DNA of 64,000 bases, taken from contig CM071579.1 in assembly GCA_036426205.1 (NCBI GenBank), positions 22,038,603 through 22,102,602 of the forward strand, read 5' to 3'. The DNA comes from Ascaphus truei. Its lineage: Eukaryota > Chordata > Amphibia > Anura > Ascaphidae. The notes below the pieces were generated by a model, which did no database searches, was not told the origin of the DNA, and was given only the letters and a program-made list of their open reading frames with translations. The position numbers were made by a program, and so were the translations under genes. Position 1 is the stretch's first letter. Every line of letters starts with the position of its first letter. Below are positions 23,705 through 33,945 of the stretch, in pieces.

Positions 23705-24430
23705 CCCATTACAGCATATGTACATTATCAGACAATGTCTCTAGTCCCACTTTGAACGTTCATTCATTTCTATTGACTTTTATTGATTAAACACCTTGGA
23801 AATGTGTTAATCATCCCTTATATGCCCATTATTTTTACAAATACAATTTATTTCAATATACAACACCTTGCCACGTTTTACGCTCATTGTGCCTGTAAAA
23901 ATATATGTACAGTTCTGTGATATTTAACAGCTCAGGATTACGCTGTATTCCTCCGTACTTTGGCTGTATGTCCGTCCCGCTTTCTCCCTTGTTACATTAT
24001 TGAAGGAGAACTTCATGGGGGGGGGGGAGGGCTCAGATGGAGACAACTGGCATCTTTGCTTTATATCCCAATTAGCCCTTTGCTGATTTGGTCCCGATAA
24101 TCAGGAGATTTCTTCTCATGGTAATTGTCATCATCACCCAGCAGGAGCTAATATATCCCGCTTGGGGTGTCGGAAATTGTCTCTTGACGTGGCACTGATG
24201 AAATGATTCTTTGCACACAAAGAAGGCACGGCATGCTGAAATGCACACATCACGCACAGTTAGGGAGGCATTGCTTCTTCTTCTGTCCTCTAAGGCTCGT
24301 TATTGCAAGATTTCCCAATGGGAAGGAAATATGTGACGGGTGTATATCATTTCTCAATAAAGTTTTCAGGACGGCACTTTTATTCAGATCCAAATAATAT
24401 CTGTAGTTTGCAATCATTGATTCTCCTGCT
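23705..24430. other. No gene recognised
   Basis: Low-repeat sequence without supported frames. The stretch 24060-24300 has few repeat-like words. A run of eleven G occurs near 24016. Confidence 0.35.
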
Positions 24431-24439
24431 GGGAAGCTA

Positions 24440-24463
24440 TCTATCCTATCTATCCTATCTATC

Positions 24464-24500
<37 letters not shown>

Positions 24501-24522
24501 CATCAATTATCTATCTATCTAT
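24440..24522. repeat. CTAT/CTATC microsatellite
   Basis: Pentanucleotide CTATC units followed by a run of CTAT tetranucleotides, then a degenerate part. The Tyr/Leu/Ser-rich reading frame here is an artefact of the repeat. Confidence 0.95.
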
Positions 24523-24610
24523 CCTTCCTAACGGTGGAGGTTTTTTGTTGCCTTTTTCAGCCACCATAACTTAAAATGTATATGGTAAACCTACCCAGCC
24601 TAGAAATATT

Positions 24611-24692
24611 GCAAAGCAAGTATAAACCAACCTCACACTGATGGTACCCATCAAGGTTGAAACATGTCTGTGAGTGGTTTGACTTGCTTTGC
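24611..24692 (+). ncRNA. Hammerhead-ribozyme-like structure, family A copy 1
   Basis: Stem I is built from GCAAAGCAAGT (24611-24621) with ACTTGCTTTGC (24682-24692), AAACCA with TGGTTT, and TCACA with TGTGA: 22 pairs with small bulges. The apex holds CTGATGG (24638-24644), a hairpin ACC/GGT, GAAA (24659-24662), a C-G mini-stem and GTC (24666-24668), placing the predicted cut just before TGTGA. The order matches a type I hammerhead. One core base (the final G of CTGATGG, normally A) is changed, so this copy may be inactive. Confidence 0.5.
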
Positions 24693-24925
24693 TAGTCCCA
24701 TGCTGTGCTTAAAAGCTGTTTGAACGGCGATGCATCTGCTTAAATGGGCTCCATGTGTTTGGATATTCCAGGCAAAAGGTGACACATTGTGTGCTCATTT
24801 GCATGTCATATCCCAGAATCCCTTGCTGCAGTGGAAGCACTGTATGCTAGGTGATAATGGTGAAAGGCAGGGTTGCAGACCTGTCTAAGACATGTGAATG
24901 TGCTCACAATTGATATAGATTATAT
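24611..24925 (+). repeat. Family A repeat, best-preserved copy
   Basis: A dispersed unit of more than 300 bp found here, inverted at 19980-20339, as a 3' half at 17169 and as a fragment at 63912. The 5' end forms a long stem enclosing a hammerhead-like core. The 3' half carries 'GTGCTCATTTGCATG' and 'GCAGACCTGTCTAAGACATG'. No protein frame and no clear terminal inverted repeats, so it may be a retrozyme-like or Penelope-derived non-coding element; that is inference. Confidence 0.75.
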
Positions 24926-25033
24926 ATATAGTAATAATAATCAGCCGGCAAACCATTAGCATAAACGTATAGGTCGGTGCAAGACCCATAAAGAATTTGT
25001 AAGATAACGATAACGTGTTAGTTCCACAAAATC

Positions 25034-25167
25034 AGGGGACAGCACTCACTGATTGAGCTACCTCTGCTGAAGCTGGGACTGATTGAGCCACCTGTGCTGA
25101 AGCAGGGATATCCTTAAAACCTGACCTGTCGGTGGCCCTTGAGGACTGGAGTTGCCCACCACTGATA
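25034..25167 (+). mobile_element. hAT2 MITE, right part
   Basis: It has two 'GATTGAGC(C/T)ACCT' units, 'GAAGCAGGGATATCC', 'CCTGACCTGTCGGTGG' and the terminal GAGGACTGGAGTTGCCCACC. The left terminus is missing. Confidence 0.7.
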
Positions 25168-25860
25168 GGCTGGTTTCTGTATGATTGTCACCCATTTCCC
25201 ACAATGACTTTGGAAAAAGCGGCCACGTTTATGTAGTTATTCCTGTACATTTGGTTTTCAAATGAACAATGAGCAGCTAAATCCATCCATGACTAATAGC
25301 TTCTGTGCAGTACAAGTAATACGAGATTGGCTTCGTCGTAGCACTCTAAGATGCCGTTTGCGGTGGCTTCCAATAGTTTTAATGCAGCATCTTAATTGGG
25401 CATTTCACTTAAAAAGACGCCATGCTGCACATTTGTCAAGGTTTGTAATATGCAAAGTGACATGTGATGGAGGAGGGCGCATCATTACTCTTGCAATAGC
25501 TTAAGTAAGTAAGCCTTAAAGGGTCACAAACACCGCAGCAATAAAAACAATCCGATATTAAAGTGACAGTGCGCTAACTTTATATCAATATGTAGCACGG
25601 AGGTGAGAGAGCTTGTGATGTTTCTCTTCACTTGGACTTTCCGGTAATATTGCTCTTGTTCTTTGTGTTGATGTATATAGCTCCTGATTGCCTACCTCTA
25701 AGGACACACACCCAAAACATTAATGGATGTGATCAGCCTACCTGGTTGGGATGTTTAGGTGTCCGGGATCTGTACAGTATATGTGGACAATTATAAATAT
25801 ATATGTAACACATATTACCCCATGGTGGTAGGGGATGTCAGGACAGGCTTCTGGAGTAAT
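25168..25860. other. No gene recognised
   Basis: The open frame at 25262-25504 has no recognised domain and no supporting exon signals. The rest is AT-rich. Confidence 0.35.
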
Positions 25861-25877
25861 AACCTCAGGTGTTGGGT

Positions 25878-25909
25878 CTGAGGAAGGGACACATTAGTCC
25901 TGAAACGTT
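25878..25909 (+). ncRNA. Hammerhead-like core (25.9 kb)
   Basis: CTGAGGA (25878-25884) is followed by a hairpin AGGGAC/GTCCT with one bulged G, then GAAA (25902-25905), C and GTT. Stem II is well paired and both core blocks fit the hammerhead consensus CTGANGA...GAAA. Stem I could be GGGT with ACCT, only four pairs. It is probably a decayed relative of the other cores here. Confidence 0.3.
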
Positions 25910-26439
25910 ACCTTATTAGCTCTGATGCTGTGAATACTTTATTGAAGTTTTTTTCAAACTCAAAACAAGTCTCCTGTGTGCTCCTTCTTTTCCTCTATTT
26001 TGGGATTATTATCAGGTTCGGTTTTGAGACGCCGGGACCATTGGAAGGTAAGCACCAGAAGCAGAATAATATTTATATACTTTCTATAAACAGTGGTGTG
26101 CCATTTATACCTACTATTGCTCCTGTAAATCTCATTATTGATATGTCCTGTTCTGCCCGGGTTCCTGGTTTGCCACTTGCACCGTCTAAAGCTTTCTCAT
26201 TTCTACCCTCTCAAATAAGCCGAAACGTTGTCTCCCACCCTGCCCTCTATCTCAGGAAATCCCCTTGTCAACTGCACTCCCTCTCTCCATCCTCACATTC
26301 TTTTTAATTAAAACCCTACCTTAACAAGGGAGCAATACAAAGAAAACACTCCAAATGCTCTGATTTGGGAGAGATTGCCATTTATGGGGAGATGAGGATT
26401 AACTACACAGGGTGGAAGTATGTTGGAAGAAGGTGAAAG

Positions 26440-26800
26440 ATCAAATGTATTTATTTATTATAACACTGTTTTACCGGGAAGTAATACATTCAGAGTTACC
26501 TCTCGTTTTCTAGTATGTCCTGGGCACAGAGTTATGACAAATACATGGTTAGAAATAGATAGTTACATTAAGTATGCAGGGTATACATTATATACAAGAC
26601 ATTGCATGCACAGTTACAGATAATATATATTATAGGCGTATGTAACAGTTACGGACCAGAATAAAATGGGAGACAGCTTTAGTTTTGAAAGAACTTAGAC
26701 GGGTGGCGGCTGTGAGAGTCTCCGGTAAAATGTTCAGTTGTGGGGTGCACGGTAAGAGGAGGAGCGGCCGGATACTGTATGGACTGAGGACAGTGAGGAG
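26440..26800 (-). mobile_element. CR1/L2-like LINE 3' end
   Basis: The tail (ATTT repeats at 26447, then 'GGGAAGTAATACATT', 'TCTCGTTTTCTAGTATG') matches that at 46563. Upstream on the minus strand lies the C-terminal ORF2 remnant with 'RPLLLLPCTPQ' and 'SSFKTKAVSHF' segments, parallel to the copy at 46746-47153. It is 5' truncated and frame-damaged. Confidence 0.8.
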
Positions 26801-27414
26801 GGGGAGAGGACAGTGAGTGAGCAGAAGGAGAAATGAAGAGGGTGAGTAGAGGGACAAATTGAGTGAGTATCGTATGACACCAAGAAAAGAGCCTCCCGTC
26901 TCATCTATTACCCCGTAGTTATTATGAGGCAGGATGTCCAAGTCGGTTATAAATGGTCAACTTCCTAATCGAGATTCTGCACAGACAGTTGTCATGGTGA
27001 TGAAAACAGGGATTACTGCTTCAGCTTTACACTCAGAAATCAAAAACAACTCTTCTTAAAATTGCACCCGGATAATATTAAGTGAGAGTTCTCTCAGTTC
27101 TTCGTATGATTGGTTAGGAAAATGTTTTGCAGTGACTGGCGCTTCAAATGACCCCGCTTATGTTTTATTGAATCACTTCACACGCGCGCACAAAAAAAAT
27201 GAAATTGAATTTACAACAGATTAGCATAAAGGAAAGCCGTGATCATCTCCAGTCTCTATTCATGCAGCTGATGGTAATAAATGGTTATCTCTCTTTTCCA
27301 GGAAGATGGAGTTTTTTTTTTAAGCTAAGTAAAAACAGGAGGTAAGTAACAATAACGATAGAGACCAGAAGTTAAATGTCTTCTGTTATTCATGTTTGTA
27401 TGTGAAAAGACATG
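26801..27414. other. No gene recognised
   Basis: A G/A-rich stretch near 26800-26870 sits between LINE remnant and unknown sequence; the remainder is AT-rich. Confidence 0.35.
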
Positions 27415-27475
27415 TGAAGCAGGGAGAGACTTAATGCCTGACCTGTTGGTGGCCCTGGAATTGCCGACCTCTGAC
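27415..27475 (+). mobile_element. hAT2 MITE fragment
   Basis: A short piece with 'GCCTGACCTGTTGGTGGCCCT' followed by a damaged terminus, recognisable only against the other hAT2 copies. Confidence 0.5.
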
Positions 27476-27859
27476 CTAGAGGAAGTAAAGCTGTAAGGAA
27501 ATATATGAAACATGTAAACAAACAGAAAGAAAAGCAGCACGTTTGTTTATTCATATGGAAGTCTTATAAAGTCGGTCCCTGCAGTAAGGTAGGGGACTCC
27601 CCTTTGCCCCCCCTTCCTTCCTCCAGCAGGCCGTGTACAGCCTTCGATCGCTCCCCTCCCCGGCAGCTAAGGAGTTAAGGCCTGGGGAAGAGGTAGGGTT
27701 TAGCGGAAGGCTGGAGGGTGGGGGATTTAGAACTTTGCATTGTTTTAAACGGCCCTTCAGGAGTTGAAGATGCTCACCCACCCTCCCTGGTTGTTTACAC
27801 AAATTATTAAATAAAATTGAAAATAATCCAGGATTATTAATATACATATATTTTATTGT

Positions 27860-28170
27860 TATAGATCGTGTGTCACAGCTGTTGGCGGGGTTTTGGTGCC
27901 TGCCAGGCAGGGAGAGCCAAGGAGGTATATGGATACTGGGTATAATGGCGCCCTCATTGGGGCTGGTAGAACAATTATGCCAGCCCTTTAAAGGGCAGCA
28001 GCGGGTTAAAGGTCAGCAGCAGGTCACAAGCCGTGGTGACGCCGTTGGGCTATGTAGTGCGGTCGGGCCACCTGGCAGGGGGTAAGGATGAGTTCTGGTA
28101 AACAAAGTCTACTTTAAAATTAAATAAAGCTGTGGCCTTGTTTGTCCTCAAATACTGTGTTTGTCGTTCT
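27860..28170 (+). repeat. Possible LTR with polyadenylation signal
   Basis: A GC-rich block that may begin TGTCACAGCTGTTGG and contains AATAAAGCTGTGGCC near 28123. This is the layout of some Ty3/gypsy LTR ends. No partner LTR or polymerase is present and the exact ends are unknown. Confidence 0.3.
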
Positions 28171-29600
28171 TTGATGGGGGAATTGGGCACTTAGCTCGCC
28201 ATGAAAAGAGATGATGCATGAGCTACAAGCCACACCGCAGCTGAACCATGCAGTATGGTTTTAATGAATGTTATTCAGCCCTTCCTATTGTGAGCTCTCA
28301 GAGGCACTGAGTCCCTTCCCCCATGCTCTTTTGCTGCATGAAAACGCACCTGTTATTTTGGCTCAATATTTATGCAGTAAGTTGCTGCATAATTGGTTGG
28401 TGCTGTACATCAGTAAATTAATGTTCAGTAGCATTCAGTCCAATCGAGACGGACAGTCACCGCGGCCGAAGTTAGAAAGGTTGATGCAAAAGTTTGAGGA
28501 ATTAGTAATGAATCTAAAGGAAATATCATGCCAAGAATCCAAGATGGTAGATGCATGAGTCCTGGTATTTCAATAATGTTCTTGTGTAATAGCCCCAATA
28601 GTGTGGGGAGTATTTGTCTTACGCCTATGGGGGGTGCGGGGGTGGTTATACAGTAAATGGTGGTAATATCGATCTGGACATTGTATCACAGTTTAATGAA
28701 TAACCCCACTTACTGTATATAATAAGTATGTTGCCTTTAACCTATTCAGTGCCAGAAGCGCCTGCAATACATGATCTGGGAATATACTGGGAAAATAAAC
28801 CCATAGTATTCTCAGGACCAGTTCAACAAAGCCCCATTAAGTCACTTAACGTGGCATTAATATAAAACTTAATGTCACATTAACACTAACAGTGTATCTT
28901 CAAAGGAAAAAAAAACATAGTATTAAGCCATGCTCTCTCCTGTAAAGAACATAGTGGGAACTATAACAGATGTGCAAAACGCGTCATTATCATATCATTA
29001 TATATCGACAAAAGTCTGTACAGGTTACAGTGGGTACTTACGGTTATTTTAAGTTAAAATTATATTACCCGGCATTATTTCCCTTTCCTCTCCTCTCTCC
29101 ACTTTAACAAAAGTCCTATTCCGGGATCTGGAGAGAAGTAATGCCAAGACTGGCACAACATCACGTTATTGGGAAGTAACGCAATGTAATGCTACAATAA
29201 CATGATGTACAGCCTCTAAAAACCAGATGCTGTACGGGTGTACTTTCTGCATATAATTAGCCTTGAATTCACCTTTACATAACCCTAAACAAGGGCACAC
29301 AGACCAGAGCTCTTTATGTTAACTCAGGGAACATGTTATGTCCGTAAGGATGTATGTCCTGTGTCAGGTAACACCACGTTTTACTGACTCCTGATTTAAC
29401 AGAGTTTTCTCTGGTGCGGCTCTGCAAGTGCAGGGGTGAGAACAGCATGATACACTCCATGTAGTAACAATCTTAAGTGTCACATATGAAGTGTCTGTGG
29501 AATATGACCTGGAGGTGAAATATACCAAAGGAACTGGATTCTGCCCTTTGTCGACAACTCTTCAACTATTAGAACTTCACTTTCTACAGTAAATGCTCTA
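28171..29600. other. No gene recognised
   Basis: No recognised gene. Sequence around 28840-29230 contains repeated 'TTAAC/GTTAA' and 'AACGT' words like those at 4780-5110, possibly an old shared repeat. Confidence 0.35.
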
Positions 29601-29779
29601 AATGTTTGCACACGTAATGACTAACTTTCTAAGCTGTGGCGTAACTTTCAGGACTACACTGACCACCCATGTCTCCTTCCCTCCACCTATGCGTGTGTCC
29701 ATACTCTACACCACTATTTACACACCTCTTTCCCAACACCTTCTACAAGTCTCAACAAACAGCGACCCCACACATCTCT

Positions 29780-29975
29780 CTCCCTCCCCCTCTCCCCCTT
29801 TTCCCTACAAATCCTGCTCAATCTCTTTGCTGCCTTCGATGCTGCTGATCGCTCTCTTCTCATATTCTAAACTCCCTTAGTATCTGCAACAAAGCTCTAT
29901 CCTGGTTCTAATCTTACCTCTCCCATCGCACATCTGCTGCTGATCTGTCTGTCTCCTTAAATTTCAGCTTTAATC
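29780..29975 (+). mobile_element. L2-like LINE reverse-transcriptase fragment
   Basis: Plus-strand translation across frames gives 'LLNLFAAFDAADRSLL', the motif A region of the reverse transcriptase with its catalytic aspartate in AAFD, followed by a 'KLYPGS.LTSPIAH'-like block. This is typical of L2/CR1-type LINEs. Only this small piece survives, and it is frameshifted. Confidence 0.6.
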
Positions 29976-30099
29976 TCCCGTTATGCCCCTGATCGCGTCC
30001 TGCGCTCTATCCATAATTGTCTCCTCTCTACTCCTTAAAAAAAAAAGAGAGGTTCCGGTACTCAGGGCCGCACACAGCTTTGCAGGGGCCCAGGACTAG

Positions 30100-30600
30100 A
30101 GTGTTCACTGAGCAGCGCCCCCTCCCTCTCACCCCGTGTTGGAGGCCTTGTGAGACCACCCTCCTCGATCTCTCACACCCCAACTCTCCCCTAACTCTAT
30201 CTCCCCCACCACACCACCTCTTTCCCCGCCACATCTCTCTCTCACCCGGCACAGTCCCAATCCTCTGTCTCCCACCACCTCTCCCCCACACCTCCATCCG
30301 TCTCTCTCTTTCAAACCCCCACCTCACTCTCCCCCTAGACCCCACCTCTCTCTCCTCCCCCACAAACCAAACTCTCTCTCTCCACCCCCACACCTCAATC
30401 CCTACCTCTCACCCCACCCCCCACACTCAATAACCCCTCACACTAAATTCCCCCAAATACACATAATAACCAACCCATCTCAGTAATAAACATACTAACC
30501 CCCCAAAAACACATAACTCCCCCTCCTCAATACACATTACAGCCCTGCTCCCAATACTCATAATAACCCTCCTCCCACACTAACTAACACACTTACAGTA
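30100..30600 (+). repeat. Pyrimidine-rich tract
   Basis: About 500 bp dominated by C and T on the plus strand (CCCTCTC, CCCACC, CTCTCTC). Low complexity keeps frames open on both strands; none is a gene. It passes directly into the minisatellite that follows. Confidence 0.85.
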
Positions 30601-30654
30601 TTGTAGAAACTTGATACTTGACACATGCCTAAACTTTTCTGTTCTCTACTGCCT

Positions 30655-31625
30655 CCTCCTATTACTACAGCCATTCTATTACTACAGCAACGCTATTACT
30701 ACTGCCTCCTTCTATTACTACAGCCATTCTATTACTACAGCCTTTCTATTACTACTGCCTCCTCCTATTACTACAGCCATTCTATTACTACAGCCATTCT
30801 ATTACTACAGCAATTCTATTACTACTGCCTCCTTCTATTACTACAGCCATTCTATTACTACAGCAATTCTATTACTACTGCCTCCTTCTATTACTACAGC
30901 CATTCTATTACTACTGCCACTTTCTATTACTACAGCCATTCTATTACTACAGCCATCTTCTATTACTACTGCCTCCTTCTATTACTACAGCCATTCTATT
31001 ACTAAAGCCATTCTATTACTACTGCCGCCTTCTATTACTACTGCCTCCTTCTATTACTACAGCCATTCTATTACTACTGCCATTCTATTACTACTGCCAT
31101 TCTATTACTACAGCCATTCTATTGCTACTGCCTCCTTCTATTACTACTGCTTCCTCCTATTACTACATCCCTTATATTACTACTGCCTCCCCCTATTACT
31201 GCAGCCATTCTATTACTACAGCAATTCTATTACTACTGCCTCCTTCTATTACTACAGCCATTCTATTACTACAGCCATTCTATTACTACTGCCACCTTCT
31301 ATTACTACAGCCATTCTATTACTACAGCCATTCTATTGCTACTGCCTCCTTCTATTACTACAGCCATTCTATTACTACAGCCATTTTATTACTACTGCCA
31401 CCTTCTATTACTACAGCCATTCTATTACTACAGCCATTCTATTGCTACTGCCTCCTTCTATTACTACTGCCTCCTTCTATTACTACTGCCATTCTATTAC
31501 TACTGCCATTCTATTACTACAGCCATTCTATTACTACAGCCATTCTATTACTACAGCCATTCTATTACTACAGCCATTCTATTACTACTGCCTCCTGCTA
31601 TTACTACTGCCTCCTGCTTTTACTA
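30655..31625 (+). repeat. 1-kb minisatellite, 17-19-bp units
   Basis: Tandem units of TCTATTACTACAGCCAT (17 bp) and TCTATTACTACTGCCTCCT (19 bp) types fill nearly 1 kb. The unit lacks stop codons in all three plus frames, so long Thr/Leu/Tyr-rich frames (405, 187, 126 and 96 residues) overlap each other; they are artefacts. Variant units are interspersed, not blocked, which suggests ongoing unequal exchange. Confidence 0.95.
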
Positions 31626-31628
31626 GGG

Positions 31629-31711
31629 GTTTCCAACGTTTCGGATGTCAAGCTGCCTTATTCAAAGGTTGGCAGGCTGCTGTAACACCCGAAACATGGG
31701 AAACCTCTTTT
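31629..31711 (-). repeat. Small fold-back with degenerate hammerhead-like core
   Basis: GGTTTCC at the left and GGGAAACC at the right are ends of an imperfect inverted repeat containing CGTTTCGG and CCGAAACA. The minus strand reads a TTTGAATAAGG block, a loop, then CCGAAACGTTGG, with CCAAC able to pair with GTTGG. The CTGANGA half is poorly kept. It directly borders the minisatellite. Confidence 0.35.
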
Positions 31712-31800
31712 TTTGGCTTCAATAAATATTTGCATTTACTAAATGTCCTTGAACCTGTAAGTTTGTTTCCTATTCTGACGCTGCTAGCACTCCTCAGTGT

Positions 31801-32187
31801 AAGGCCGCGGTCCCAGTGTGCACGGTAGCACACGCGCCCTGCAGGGGGGCCCGCGTGCACAGCGCTTCACCACGATCTGCGGTCTGGGACAAGACTGCAG
31901 GGTTTGTGATGGGGGTGGGGGGTGTAGTTGGGGTTTTCCAGGGATGTGGTCATGACCTCACGTGGCTGGTTCGCCCTTATTGGCTGAACCGCTGGCGGGG
32001 GCGTGGCAACCCCTCCATCGCAACTTCTACATTCAATTTCAATGTCTTTGGGAAAAACGGTAGTACAGCACGGCTGCACATCCCGCGCGAAGGTGTGTAC
32101 TGGGCCCAGCCCCATTGAAGGACGGTGTTTGTTTGCGCAGCGCACGCCAAGGCGTGCGCTGTAGACGGCACTGGGGCTGCTGCCTAA
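31801..32187. mobile_element. GC-rich MITE with TAAGGC termini
   Basis: The left end TAAGGCCGCGGTCCCAG and the right end (inverse of CTGGGGCTGCTGCCTAA) are imperfect inverted repeats of about 20 bp. The interior is CpG-rich with internal complementary words such as GCGCACGCC and GGCGTGCGC. The superfamily is unknown and no target duplication could be fixed. Confidence 0.5.
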
Positions 32188-32409
32188 GATTGCACCATTG
32201 TTACTCCCTTGTTGGCCTCTCATCCAGTTGCCTTGGCAACACCCCTTGCTCTTTGGTGAGTTGGACTGCCCCTCCTCCCCTTGCTAGTTGGCATAGTCCT
32301 TGCCTTATTTCCTGTTTGTCCAGGCAAGCATGCTTTTTTTTAGCCAGCAGCCATCTTGAGCCAGCCACCTCACTTATCTCCTCTGATAAAGCTATTGTAA
32401 TTTACATAT

Positions 32410-33689
32410 ACTACAAATCAGAAAAATGGCTACCGCTCACCTAAAGTGTCCTATTTAACTTATGTGCTGGTAATCAAAAGATAGGGTGCATACAGGAAGG
32501 GTATGTACTAGAAAACGGTGAAAGGACACAGCAGTGGCCTAAAAGATTCCTATTTGCACTCGCTAAACCAGAAATGCTAGGCTGGAAAAGATTCAATCCT
32601 TGGAGTAACCTCCATAGCCATACATAAACAATATTAAAATCACATTTATTTAACATATATACAAGAAATCTTAATTATTAAAATGCCACTATGTGGCTCA
32701 AGGGGGGCACAGAGAGAAGGATGAGTCGTCAGTGAGTGCTTATAAACTCATCTAGACAATGAGAAACTCCAATTATATTCAGGGCAATGTACACATAATA
32801 TATACTCCTTCTTGAGCTCTCTACAACAATTCACTGTATGCTAGCAGTTCTGCGAGTACCCTATATACTATAAACGGAAGTCCACAAGGGTAGAGATTGC
32901 TGCTGTATTGGTAATCCCCTATGGGGCTATTTAGTACTTGTATGGCGTCACCCTATATAATATGCAAATAACAAAGTGTATGCACCCCCAGTTCTGACAC
33001 TTTGTAAGCATGTATCAGGTATATGGGGTACCGTAATAGTAGTAGTATGTTATTGCAAGTAGGCTAACTTAAGGCGCGCCGTCCAGTTTAAAGTTACCCG
33101 TCAGGGCGTCACTATCATTGACATGGCGCCGCCACTACTTTAAACAAGTGCTTCGCTGTGCCTGGGGGTAGGTGCAGCCTTTTGTGGCTATAAATACCAA
33201 TGCGCAAATGGTCTACCACAGTATTAGGCTTCTTCTTGTAAGTATACGACCTGATAGTCTCTCAGAGCTGTGTGCTCGCTCTCGATCTCTCTGTGCTCAC
33301 GGATGACGTCACCGGAAGTGCGTCATCACGTACCGACGTACGTTTCACGCTCGTGGGCGCTTCGTCAGGGCAATGGGAGTCAGAACTGGGGGTGCATACA
33401 CTTTGTTATTTGCATATTATATAGGGTGACGCCATACAAGTACTAAATAGCCCCATAGGGGATTACCAATACAGCAGCAATCTCTACCCTTGTGGACTTC
33501 CGTTTATAGTATATAGGGTACTCGCAGAACTGCTAGCATACAGTGAATTGTTGTAGAGAGCTCAAGAAGGAGTATATATTATGTGTACATTGCCCTGAAT
33601 ATAATTAGGAGTTTCTCATTGTCTAGATGAGTTTATAAGCAATCACTGACGACTCATCCTTCTCTCTGTGCCCCCCTTGAGCCACATAG
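32410..33689 (-). mobile_element. Fold-back insertion 1 (14-bp TSD)
   Basis: It is flanked by TGTAATTTACATAT at 32396-32409 and 33690-33703. Arms of about 310 bp (32689-33001 and 33379-33689) are nearly identical in inverted order and enclose a 377-bp loop. The right arm abuts its target duplication, while about 280 bp of single-copy sequence lies between the left duplication and the left arm. The loop's minus strand carries a good hammerhead-like core. No protein frame. Confidence 0.85.
33331..33372 (-). ncRNA. Hammerhead-like core in fold-back 1 loop
   Basis: Minus strand: CTGACGA (33368-33362), hairpin GCGC/GCGT, GAAA (33346-33343), stem III CG-TA-CG, then GTC (33337-33335). Stem I could form from TGCC and GGTA. 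Both core blocks and the GTC triplet fit the hammerhead consensus; one unpaired A lies at the base of stem II. This is the best core outside family A. Confidence 0.4.
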
Positions 33690-33945
33690 TGTAATTTACA
33701 TATCCCTGATACTATGCTCTCCCCTTTACCTAGCATTATCCCACTTGCCATCCTGGCTCCCTTTCCTCTCCATTGTTCCCATCCCGCAGTGTTTTCCCTC
33801 AGTTCCTTTTTCCCTTTTTATTTGTATTGTTGTTGCCCAATAAACACAAGCGAATAAGAAGCTTCCCCTGGCTTGGTATAAGGCATTGAGTTAAGCAGCC
33901 TGCCTCTACTCACTTGCCACAGTGAGCTTGGGACAGAACACTAAA

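Larger units (their letters stand above)
32230..33945 (+). repeat. Possible LTR interrupted by a fold-back
   Basis: Joining 32230-32395 to 33704-33945 by position (skipping the insertion) gives a block with 'AGCCATCTTGAGCC'-like U3 words, a pyrimidine-rich middle and AATAAA at 33839-33844. This is LTR-like in texture. No TG start or primer-binding site could be fixed, so the call is weak. Confidence 0.25.

Noticed and set aside
26215..26240. Another hammerhead core (CCGAAACGTTGTC at 26220)
   Set aside because: Only the GAAAC half is present; no CTGANGA lies at a suitable distance and no stem II forms.
30611..31828. 405-residue open frame as a gene
   Set aside because: It is generated by the 17/19-bp minisatellite, and the other plus frames are also open over the same bases.
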